A DNA stretch of 64,000 bases, taken from positions 1 through 64,000 of the forward strand of contig JAFRTJ010000033.1 in NCBI GenBank assembly GCA_017427185.1. Reading direction: 5' to 3'. Every line of letters starts with the position of its first letter. The first letter of the stretch is position 1. Shown here one piece after another: positions 26,241 through 33,365 of the stretch. The translations under genes were made by a program, and so were the position numbers. The DNA is from Bacteroidaceae bacterium. Lineage in GTDB: Bacteria > Bacteroidota > Bacteroidia > Bacteroidales > Bacteroidaceae. The notes under the pieces were generated by a model. It saw nothing but the letters and a program-made list of their open reading frames with translations. It made no database searches and had not been told where the DNA came from.

Positions 26241-27104
26241 ATGAGAAGAATATTGATTTTCATTATGAGTTGTAGCCTGATGACACAGGCTCAAGTGTTT
26301 CGGAAGGTTAGTATGGAGAAACTGAACGAATCGCAGCCAAACGATTGCCGTATGGCTGGAATTAGCCCCGATGGCAGTTATATTTTGACCACAACGCAGA
26401 CAAGCAAGGGATTGAGGCGGATTAATCTGCAAACGGGAGAGCAGATACAATTAACGGATGTTCAAGGTGCTGGCTTCCAGCCATCTATTTCTTCCGATGG
26501 ACGTCAGATATTGTGTCGGAAGGTTACGTTCGACAAGAATCACATGCGACAGACAGCTTTGCAATTGATTGATTTGGACAAGGGGCTACAAAAGCAGTTC
26601 CGAGCACCAGCGCGTGAGGTACATGGATATAAACTGGATGAACATAACCCACATGCGAGACCTCGTGCTGAGGTGTTCATCGAGGACTTGCAACTTATGG
26701 TGACTGTCAACGGAGTTACTACTAACATTTCTCCCAATGGGACTGATGAAGACACTCGCTACATCTGGCCCAGTCTTTCTCCTGATGGACAGCGCATCCT
26801 TTATTACGTGAGTGGGGTGGGAGCTTTTGTTTGCAATCTGGAAGGTAAGGAGGTTCAATTCATAGCGCATGACTGTCGTGCTCCTCAATGGTATGACGAC
26901 GAGATCATCATTGGCATGAATGATCAAGATGACGGCGAGATGCTCCTCTCGAGCAGCATCATGGCTTATTCTCTCAGTGGTGAAGTGCAGGAGTTGACGG
27001 ATCCCAAAGATATGTTCATGTATCCGCAATGTTGTGCCCTTCGAGGCATCATTGCCTGTTCATCCGCCAATGGTGAGATTTCTATCATGAAAGTTGAGAA
27101 ATAA
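26241..27104 (+). CDS. Secreted WD40-like beta-propeller protein
   Basis: 287 residues with a signal peptide ending around TQAQ (about 18). Several PD40/TolB-type repeats are visible: MAGISPDGSYILTTTQ, QPSISSDGRQILCRK and WPSLSPDGQRILYYVSG. This forms a beta-propeller of about six short blades. Such proteins in Bacteroidota are periplasmic or surface binding modules without a known catalytic role. It begins 9 nt after the preceding hydrolase and ends 15 nt before the amidase gene, so it is part of the same transcription unit. Confidence 0.75.
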   Translation: MRRILIFIMSCSLMTQAQVFRKVSMEKLNESQPNDCRMAGISPDGSYILTTTQTSKGLRRINLQTGEQIQLTDVQGAGFQPSISSDGRQILCRKVTFDKNHMRQTALQLIDLDKGLQKQFRAPAREVHGYKLDEHNPHARPRAEVFIEDLQLMVTVNGVTTNISPNGTDEDTRYIWPSLSPDGQRILYYVSGVGAFVCNLEGKEVQFIAHDCRAPQWYDDEIIIGMNDQDDGEMLLSSSIMAYSLSGEVQELTDPKDMFMYPQCCALRGIIACSSANGEISIMKVEK

Positions 27105-27119
27105 AAAGGGTTTACCAAG

Positions 27120-28388
27120 ATGAAAAAGACATTTCTGTTAATACTGGTTATCCTAGCGGTAATCCCTATTTCCGCTCAGAAAAAGAAAATCTATCTTAAT
27201 CCAGGTCATGGCAGTTGGGGACCCGATGATCGTCCGCTGCCTACGATTCCATATCCCATGCTGGCCAAGACAGGTCGGCCTGACACGTGTGGATTTTACG
27301 AGAGCAACACCAATTTGTGGAAGGCACTCGAGTGTGGCGCTCGGCTGAAGAAAAACGGTAATTTCACTGTTAAGTTCTCGCGCCGCAAGAATGGTCCATA
27401 CCCTTATGTGAAAGGTGCTTCCAATGAGTTCAGATACAATCGTTCGTTGAGCGAGATTTCAGCAGAAGTGGATACGTGGGGAGCCGACATGTTTCTTTCC
27501 ATCCATTCCAATGCGACCAGCGAAGGTGCGCTGGTCAACTATCCGCTTTTCCTTTATCGAGGGACAGATGCTGAGGATTATGTTGAGAACAGCAAGGCAA
27601 TGTGTCGGAAAATCTGGCCTCGTTTGACAGAAGCGATGCATGCAGGATTCGAAGTGATGACACACTACAACACCAGCACCAACATTCGAGGTGACATTGA
27701 TTTCTATCATTATAGTTGGACCAACGAAAAGGGTATCACGGGCTATTTGGGTGTGTTGCATCATATGGCTCCAGGATTCCTTAGCGAAGGATATTTCCAC
27801 ACCTATCAGCCGGCGAGGCATCGTGCGCTCAACGAGGACTGGTGTCGCCAGGAAGGTATCAGATACTATCGTGGTATAGCAGATTATTTTGGAGTGAACA
27901 ACGATGATACAGGTTGCATAATGGGGCAGCTGCATGTGCGAATGCGGAAAAGCACAGATCTGGAATACTTTTCTGCGTATCCTGGTTCACTCGATGAGTA
28001 CATGCCTGCCAATGGAGTTACTGTTCGCTTGAAAAACGCAGATGGAGAGGTGGTGGATACGTATGTTACGGATCAGAACTACAATGGCATTTTTGTTTTC
28101 AATGATCTTGCACCAGGTCGATATTACTTAGAGCTGAAAGGCGACGGGTATATGACTCGTCAAGGAAAAGTGAATCCTGTGGTGGTGAAAGCTGATGCAA
28201 CCGTTTATAAGAGCATTTATGTCACTTCTGGCACCAGTACTCCTTTCGATGATGAGACGGCCATCGATGAGATTCGCACTACCGATCAGCCTTCTCTCCT
28301 TTTCGATTTGAGCGGTCGACGTGTGTCAGCTCCTCAATCTCTTCGTAAGGGAATCTATATCAAGGATGGAAAGAAAATCATTATGTAA
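27120..28388 (+). CDS. N-acetylmuramoyl-L-alanine amidase (Amidase_3) with accessory C-terminus
   Basis: 422 residues, signal peptide ending ISAQ (20). The zinc amidase domain covers about 23-260: predicted ligands are H30 in LNPGHGSWG, E61 in YESNTNLW and H129 in LSIHSNA. After it comes a carboxypeptidase-regulatory-like beta domain (VTVRLKNADGEVVDTYVTDQ, about 300-365) and a short tail (LFDLSGRRVSAPQSL to GKKIIM) of the Bacteroidota sorting type. Family members cleave the bond between muramic acid and L-Ala of peptidoglycan. Its place behind glycosidases suggests a role in scavenging rather than division, though this is inference. A strong hairpin follows. Confidence 0.85.
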   Translation: MKKTFLLILVILAVIPISAQKKKIYLNPGHGSWGPDDRPLPTIPYPMLAKTGRPDTCGFYESNTNLWKALECGARLKKNGNFTVKFSRRKNGPYPYVKGASNEFRYNRSLSEISAEVDTWGADMFLSIHSNATSEGALVNYPLFLYRGTDAEDYVENSKAMCRKIWPRLTEAMHAGFEVMTHYNTSTNIRGDIDFYHYSWTNEKGITGYLGVLHHMAPGFLSEGYFHTYQPARHRALNEDWCRQEGIRYYRGIADYFGVNNDDTGCIMGQLHVRMRKSTDLEYFSAYPGSLDEYMPANGVTVRLKNADGEVVDTYVTDQNYNGIFVFNDLAPGRYYLELKGDGYMTRQGKVNPVVVKADATVYKSIYVTSGTSTPFDDETAIDEIRTTDQPSLLFDLSGRRVSAPQSLRKGIYIKDGKKIIM

Positions 28389-28401
28389 ATCTTGTAAAAA
28401 A

Positions 28402-28429
28402 AAGAAAGAGTCCTCAAGGACTCTTTCTT
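28402..28429. terminator. Strong bidirectional terminator
   Basis: AAGAAAGAGTCC (28402-28413) and GGACTCTTTCTT (28418-28429) form a perfect 12-bp stem with loop TCAA. An A8 run lies just to the left, giving a U-tract for the minus-strand tRNA-Asn transcript; on the plus strand it ends the amidase operon. Confidence 0.9.
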
Positions 28430-28432
28430 AGG

Positions 28433-28506
28433 CGCTTCAGGATGGGCTTGAACCAACGACCCCATGATTAACAGTCATGTGCTCTAACCAACTGAGCTAC
28501 TGAAGC
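28433..28506 (-). tRNA. tRNA-Asn (GTT), copy 1
   Basis: Minus strand, 74 nt. Acceptor GCTTCAG pairs with CTGAAGC; the D stem is GCTC/GAGC; the anticodon stem is CATGA/TCATG with loop CTGTTAA (anticodon GTT); the T loop is TTCAAGC; the discriminator is G, as expected for Asn. The T stem has one U-U mismatch. CCA is not encoded. It is followed by the terminator at 28402-28429. Confidence 0.95.
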
Positions 28507-28535
28507 AAGATAGCATTTGAGTTTCCGAAACCTTG

Positions 28536-28609
28536 CGCTTCAGGATGGGCTTGAACCAACGACCCCATGATTAACAGTCATGTGCTCTAACCAACTGAGC
28601 TACTGAAGC
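28536..28609 (-). tRNA. tRNA-Asn (GTT), copy 2
   Basis: Identical over all 74 nt to the copy at 28433-28506, separated by 29 nt. Being upstream on the minus strand, it is the first of the pair in one transcript from the promoter at 28653-28683. Confidence 0.95.
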
Positions 28610-28652
28610 AGTCTTTAATCGACTTTTTTGAGTTTTTCGCTCAAATGCGGTG

Positions 28653-28683
28653 CAAAATTAGAGGTTTTTTTGGAAATATGCAA
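28653..28683 (-). promoter_or_regulatory. Promoter of the tRNA-Asn pair
   Basis: On the minus strand: TTG (28681-28683), 20-nt spacer, TAATTTTG (28653-28660). The -7 box of the divergent PfkB gene (28684-28691) directly abuts its -33 box. Confidence 0.65.
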
Positions 28684-28691
28684 TATCTTTG
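28684..28691 (+). promoter_or_regulatory. -7 box of the PfkB kinase gene
   Basis: TATCTTTG, a full match to TAnnTTTG, 17 nt before the ATG at 28709, implying a very short leader. Confidence 0.55.
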
Positions 28692-28708
28692 CAAAAAAAT
28701 TACAAGAA

Positions 28709-29692
28709 ATGGAGAAAATTACAGGAATTGGCAATGCTTTGGTTGACGTGTTGGCTCGTTTGCCAGACGATGAATTGCTCCATCAATTGGGTCTGCAGAA
28801 GGGTGGAATGATCCTGATAGATGAGCAGCGTCAACAGACAGTGCAGCAGGCAATGGCTCCTTTGCATCCTCAGCAGGCAACGGGAGGGAGTTCTGGAAAT
28901 GCCATGCTGGCTTTGGCCAATCTGCATGCCCAACCTGGCTTCATTGGCAAAATAGGAGAGGATGAGATGGGACGCTTTCTGACAGAGAATTGCCGACAGA
29001 GAGGTATCGATACTCATTTCTTCCATTGTCATAATCATACGGGGGTGGCTAATACGTTGATTACTCCTGATGGAGAGCGTACCTTTGCTACCTGTTTGGG
29101 TGCTGCCTCGATGATGAATGCTGCAGATATTACGGATGATCTTTTTCGTGGTTACCAGATTCTGCACATCGAAGGTTATCTGGTGCAAGACCACGAGTTG
29201 ATAGAGGCTGTCGCCCAGAAAGCTAAGGCCCAGGGAATGAGAATCAGCATCGATTTGGCCAGTTATAATGTGGTGCGAGAGGATTTGGCTTTCTTCCGTC
29301 ATCTGGTTCAGGATTATGTGGATATTGTTTTTGCCAACGAAGAGGAGAGTGCCGCCTTTACTGGAGAAAGTGATCCGCGTGACGCGTTGGACGAGATAGC
29401 TCGCCTGTGTGAGATAGCCGTAGTGAAACTGGGAAGCAAGGGTTCCTGTGCGAAGCGAGGTGACGAGGTTGCTGTCGTGCAAGCCAATCATGTGGATGTG
29501 GTGGATACTACTGCGGCAGGCGATTTCTTTGCAGGCGGATTCCTCTATGCTTTGACTCATGGAGCTTCGCTGGAGAAATGCCTCTTGGTGGGAGGACATC
29601 TTTCTGAGAACGTCATCCAAATCGTTGGCACCCGATTGCCCGACGAACGATGGGAGTATATAAATAATAATGTGAAAGAAATACTGAAGTGA
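28709..29692 (+). CDS. PfkB-family kinase, probable adenosine kinase
   Basis: 327 residues from ATG 28709; upstream codons in the frame overlap the promoter and tRNA leader and are not used. It is a ribokinase/PfkB-fold sugar or nucleoside kinase: start ITGIGNALVDVLARL, GGSSGNAMLALANL (signature 1 region), FIGKIGEDEMGRFL, and the catalytic VDTTAAGDFFAGGFLYAL with its base Asp (DTxxAGD). In Bacteroidota this architecture is usually annotated as adenosine kinase; ribokinase- or fructokinase-type specificity cannot be excluded. Its stop overlaps the start of the protease gene (TGATG), so the two are coupled. Confidence 0.85.
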   Translation: MEKITGIGNALVDVLARLPDDELLHQLGLQKGGMILIDEQRQQTVQQAMAPLHPQQATGGSSGNAMLALANLHAQPGFIGKIGEDEMGRFLTENCRQRGIDTHFFHCHNHTGVANTLITPDGERTFATCLGAASMMNAADITDDLFRGYQILHIEGYLVQDHELIEAVAQKAKAQGMRISIDLASYNVVREDLAFFRHLVQDYVDIVFANEEESAAFTGESDPRDALDEIARLCEIAVVKLGSKGSCAKRGDEVAVVQANHVDVVDTTAAGDFFAGGFLYALTHGASLEKCLLVGGHLSENVIQIVGTRLPDERWEYINNNVKEILK

Positions 29693-31329
29693 TGAAAAAA
29701 AGTGTGATACTGGCAGTCATTCTGCTCTTTCCTTTGTGCATCGAGGCACAGCAGGAAGAGAACAACCATTCGGCTGTCAGCAGAAACCTCGAGATATTCA
29801 ATGACATTTACAAGCAACTGGACCTCTATTACGTGGACTCACTTAGTGCCGATACGGTGATAGGATGGGGCATCAGTTCTATGCTGCATCGTGTGGATCC
29901 TTTTACTGACTATTATCCTGCGAATGACGAGGAACTTCGTCAGATGGCCACAGGAAAGTATGCAGGAATAGGTAGCGTCATACGTTTACACAAGAAAGAA
30001 GACAGGGCCATGATAGTCGAGCCTTACGAAGGAACTCCCAGTGACAAAGTGGGACTTCGGGCAGGTGACGTCATCATGACTATCGATGGAAAGGACGTGA
30101 AAGGAATGTCCACTTCATCCGTTTCCAATATGTTGCGAGGTGAGGCAGGCACTACGTTCGAACTTCGTGTGAAGCGTGGGCCTGAAGGGAAGATTTTGCC
30201 TTTCAAGATTACCCGTCAAACCATCCAGATGCCCCAGGTTCCGTATTATGGTATCGTGCGTCCTGGAGTGGGCTACATTTATCTGACGGGGTTCACCGAC
30301 GGTGCTTGTCGTGAGGTGCGTCAAGCCTTGATGGATCTGAAGGGACAGGGCGCTACGAGTTTGGTGCTGGACTTGAGGGAGAATCCAGGAGGAGCTTTGA
30401 GCGAGGCGGTCGACATTACGAATCTCTTTGTCCCCAAAGGGAAGAAAGTGGTCTTTACCAAAGGGAAGTTGGCCAGTGTGAATAGGGAGTACTATACTGC
30501 CAGCGAACCTGTGGATACTGTGATGCCTGTCGTGGTAATGGTAGATGGAGGAACTGCTTCTTCCGCTGAGATCGTGAGCGGCAGTTTGCAAGATATGGAT
30601 CGTGCTGTCATCCTGGGAAGCCGCACCTATGGGAAAGGTCTTGTGCAGATGATACGCGAAGTGCCTTATAGGGGTAACTTGAAGATTACCACCAGTCGCT
30701 ATTACATCCCCAGCGGCCGTTGCATTCAGGCTCACGACTACAAACACGACGGCACAGAGAGTGTCGTGCCAGACAGTTTGAGGAAACTCTTCCACACAGA
30801 GGGCGGACGTGATGTCTATGATGGTGGAGGCATTACGCCTGATATCGAAGTGAAACCCGACAGTTTGCCTGCGATGATTTATGATTTGGTTGCCAGCGAT
30901 GCATTCTTTGACTTCGCGACCAAGTACGCTAGCGAGCACAAGTCTATTGCTCCAGCTGGTCAGGTAGCATTGACCGACGAGGAATATGCCGACTTTGTGA
31001 AGAGCATTACAGAGAGCGATTTCACCTACAACAAGCGGAGCGAGGATGTCTTCAAACTGTTGACTGACGTGGCTCGACGTGAGGGTTACATGGATTCCGC
31101 GAAGGCTGAATTTGAGGCTCTGGAGGCTAAGCTGAAAACCAACGATCTCAAATCGGATTTAGAGCGCTTCCGCAAAGACATCGAACCCTACATTGCCGAT
31201 GAACTGGTGCACCGTTACTATTACCAGAAAGGTGGGGTGCAGCAGCAATTGGTGAAGGATCCTTGTATGGATCGTGCTCTGGAGTTGCTGTCCCAACCAG
31301 AAGAATACAGCAAGATACTGAAACCATAA
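29692..31329 (+). CDS. S41 family C-terminal processing peptidase
   Basis: 545 residues from ATG 29692 with signal peptide ending IEAQ (about 20). A PDZ domain (GIGSVIRLHKKEDRAMIVEPY to GRAGDVIMTIDGKDVKG, about 95-180) precedes the S41 core with VLDLRENPGGALSEAVDI and the catalytic Ser in DGGTASSAEIVSGSLQDMDRA, followed by the Lys in SRTYGKGLVQ. It is a periplasmic CtpA/Prc-like serine protease using a Ser-Lys dyad for processing or quality control of exported proteins. The C-terminal 150 residues are helical. It is co-transcribed with the kinase gene, a common Bacteroidales order. Confidence 0.92.
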   Translation: MKKSVILAVILLFPLCIEAQQEENNHSAVSRNLEIFNDIYKQLDLYYVDSLSADTVIGWGISSMLHRVDPFTDYYPANDEELRQMATGKYAGIGSVIRLHKKEDRAMIVEPYEGTPSDKVGLRAGDVIMTIDGKDVKGMSTSSVSNMLRGEAGTTFELRVKRGPEGKILPFKITRQTIQMPQVPYYGIVRPGVGYIYLTGFTDGACREVRQALMDLKGQGATSLVLDLRENPGGALSEAVDITNLFVPKGKKVVFTKGKLASVNREYYTASEPVDTVMPVVVMVDGGTASSAEIVSGSLQDMDRAVILGSRTYGKGLVQMIREVPYRGNLKITTSRYYIPSGRCIQAHDYKHDGTESVVPDSLRKLFHTEGGRDVYDGGGITPDIEVKPDSLPAMIYDLVASDAFFDFATKYASEHKSIAPAGQVALTDEEYADFVKSITESDFTYNKRSEDVFKLLTDVARREGYMDSAKAEFEALEAKLKTNDLKSDLERFRKDIEPYIADELVHRYYYQKGGVQQQLVKDPCMDRALELLSQPEEYSKILKP

Positions 31330-31351
31330 GAAGAGAGAGGAGGATTCCGTT

Positions 31352-31477
31352 ATGAGAAGAAGGAGAGACATCCGCAAATCAAACATGACTTTTATGTACG
31401 CCGTTGTTGGTATGGCTATCGTTGTTTTGATGGTTGTAGGGCTATTTTGGTACATGTGTATGCCCGCAAAACCATAA
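31352..31477 (+). CDS. 41-residue single-pass membrane peptide
   Basis: A short ORF, 22 nt after the protease gene on the same strand. It has an unusually good ribosome binding site for this phylum (GGAGG at 31339-31343, 8 nt before the ATG). The product starts with a basic cytoplasmic segment (MRRRRDIRKSN), followed by a hydrophobic helix of about 22 residues (MYAVVGMAIVVLMVVGLFWY) and a short tail CMPAKP. This positive-inside topology and the RBS argue for real expression. I know of no named family. It could be a partner of the protease in the same operon, but that is a guess. Confidence 0.55.
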   Translation: MRRRRDIRKSNMTFMYAVVGMAIVVLMVVGLFWYMCMPAKP

Positions 31478-31535
31478 AAAACAGAGAAAAACAGCAAAAA
31501 ATGCGGAAATATGATGTGGAATCAGAAATATTTAT

Positions 31536-31543
31536 TACCTTTG
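31536..31543 (+). promoter_or_regulatory. -7 box of the rimP-nusA-infB operon
   Basis: TACCTTTG matches TAnnTTTG; rimP starts 71 nt downstream. Confidence 0.55.
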
Positions 31544-31614
31544 CATGCGAAAAGATTAGAGTGAGGGGCTGTCAAGTTCCTCACTTTTCTTTAGATAAAT
31601 TATAAACGAGTTAA

Positions 31615-32082
31615 ATGGTAGACAAGAAAGCAGTACTCAAAGCTGTAGATGAATGGCTGGAGGGGAAAGATTATTTCCTGGTAGACTTGAGTGTTAGTTC
31701 CGACGATCGCGTCGTGGTAGTGATTGATCATGCCGACGGAGTGTGGATTGAGGATTGTGCGGACTTGAGCCGCTACATCGAATCCCAGATTAACCGTGAG
31801 GACGAAGACTATGAGCTTGAGGTAGGTAGCGCAGGATTGGGACAACCTTTCCAGGTGCGTCGCCAGTATGAGATTCATGTGGGGAAACCCGTGGAGACTC
31901 AGACAAAGGATGGGACGAAATACAGAGGCACGCTGGTTTCGGTGGATGAGACCGGATTCGAGATGAGCGTGCTCCAGAAGGTGAAGGAAGAAGGCAAGAA
32001 ACGCCCTGTCACCAAGGAAGTTGCCCTTCGATTCGCATTCGAAGAGGTGGCTTATACAAAATATCTGATTAAAATAAAATAA
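31615..32082 (+). CDS. rimP: Ribosome maturation factor RimP
   Basis: 155 residues. RimP assists maturation of the 30S subunit. It has the two-domain layout: an N-terminal alpha/beta domain with VVVIDHADGVWIEDCADLSRYIE and YELEVGSAGLGQPF (family signature E-V-S-S/A-P-G-L-x-x-P-L in diverged form), then a small C-terminal SH3-like beta domain. It is the first gene of rimP-nusA-infB, the conserved bacterial order, with 8 nt to nusA. The Bacteroidota version is slightly diverged at the signature, which is usual. Confidence 0.93.
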   Translation: MVDKKAVLKAVDEWLEGKDYFLVDLSVSSDDRVVVVIDHADGVWIEDCADLSRYIESQINREDEDYELEVGSAGLGQPFQVRRQYEIHVGKPVETQTKDGTKYRGTLVSVDETGFEMSVLQKVKEEGKKRPVTKEVALRFAFEEVAYTKYLIKIK

Positions 32083-32090
32083 AACATATA

Positions 32091-33347
32091 ATGGCAAAAA
32101 AAGCAGCAGAAAGTGTAAACTTGATTGAATCTTTTGCAGATTTTCAAGACAACAAACACATTGGACGCGCGACGTTGGTCAGCGTGTTGGAGGAGTGCTT
32201 CCGCAGCGTGATCGCTAAGACTTATGGAAGCGATGAGAACTATGACGTGATCGTGAACCCCGACAAGGGTGACTTTGAAATCTATCGTAACCGCACTGTC
32301 GTTCCCGATGGCGAGGTGAAGGATGACAACAAGGAAATCTCTCTCTCGGAGGCACGAAAAGTAGAGGACGATTTCGAGGTGGGAGATGAGGTGAGCCAGT
32401 TGCTGAAGTTCTCTGATTTCGGACGTCGTACCATTCTGACGCTCCGTCAGACTTTGGCAAGCCGTATTCTGGAGTTGGAGCACGACACGCTTTACAATAA
32501 GTACAAGGACCGTATCGGCGAAGTGGTTAGCGCTGAGGTTTATCAGTCTTGGAAACGTGAGACTCTTCTGCTCGACGATGATGGCAACGAGTTGATATTG
32601 CCTCGCAGCGAGCAGATTCCTGGAGACTTCTTCCACAAGGGCGAGAACACCCGTGCCGTGATTGAGCGCGTAGACAACACAAATGGCAATCCCAAGATTA
32701 TTCTGAGCCGCACGTCTCCCAAGTTCCTGCAGCGTCTCTTGGAAGCTGAGGTGCCTGAGATTCAGGATGGTTTGATTACCATCCACAAGGTGGCACGTAT
32801 TCCTGGCGAGCGCGCAAAGATTTCTGTCGAGAGCTACGACGAGCGTATCGATCCGGTGGGTGCTTGCGTTGGTGTGAAAGGTAGCCGTGTGCATGGGATT
32901 GTTCGTGAGCTGCATGGCGAGAACATCGATGTGATCAATTGGACCAGCAACATCCAGCTGATGATTACCCGCGCTTTGAGTCCTGCCCGCGTGAACAGCG
33001 TTGTGTTGGATACGGAGAATAACAAGGCTGAGGTTTATCTGGATCCCGATCAGGTTTCATTGGCGATTGGTAAGGGCGGTTTGAATATCAAGTTGGCCAG
33101 CATGCTGACAGAATACACCATCGATGTGTTCCGCGAGGTGGAGGAAGTCAATGAGGACGACGTGAGCCTGGATGAGTTCACCGATGACATCGAGCCTTGG
33201 ATTATCGATCAGCTGAAGGGCATCGGCCTGAATACTGCTCGCGAGGTGCTCGACATTCCTCGTGACGAGTTGGTTCAGCGTGCCGACCTGGAGGAGGAAA
33301 CTGTCGACGAGGTGCTGAATATACTGAAGGCAGAATTTGAGGATTAA
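32091..33347 (+). CDS. nusA: Transcription termination/antitermination factor NusA
   Basis: 418 residues, short form without the C-terminal acidic repeats of enterobacteria. Order: N-terminal RNA polymerase-binding domain (1-130), S1 domain (about 133-200), KH1 and KH2 (about 200-345, with VGACVGVKGSRVHGIVREL and IGKGGLNIKLAS), and a helix-hairpin-helix tail (LKGIGLNTAREVLDIPRDEL). It binds RNA polymerase and nascent RNA and modulates pausing and termination. Located between rimP and infB in one operon. Confidence 0.96.
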   Translation: MAKKAAESVNLIESFADFQDNKHIGRATLVSVLEECFRSVIAKTYGSDENYDVIVNPDKGDFEIYRNRTVVPDGEVKDDNKEISLSEARKVEDDFEVGDEVSQLLKFSDFGRRTILTLRQTLASRILELEHDTLYNKYKDRIGEVVSAEVYQSWKRETLLLDDDGNELILPRSEQIPGDFFHKGENTRAVIERVDNTNGNPKIILSRTSPKFLQRLLEAEVPEIQDGLITIHKVARIPGERAKISVESYDERIDPVGACVGVKGSRVHGIVRELHGENIDVINWTSNIQLMITRALSPARVNSVVLDTENNKAEVYLDPDQVSLAIGKGGLNIKLASMLTEYTIDVFREVEEVNEDDVSLDEFTDDIEPWIIDQLKGIGLNTAREVLDIPRDELVQRADLEEETVDEVLNILKAEFED

Positions 33348-33365
33348 AGATAGAGGAGGGTTTCA

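Noticed and set aside
12747..28388. A classic polysaccharide utilisation locus
   Set aside because: Several glycosidases are present but no SusC/SusD pair, sigma/anti-sigma pair or hybrid sensor is found in the window, so I do not call it a PUL.
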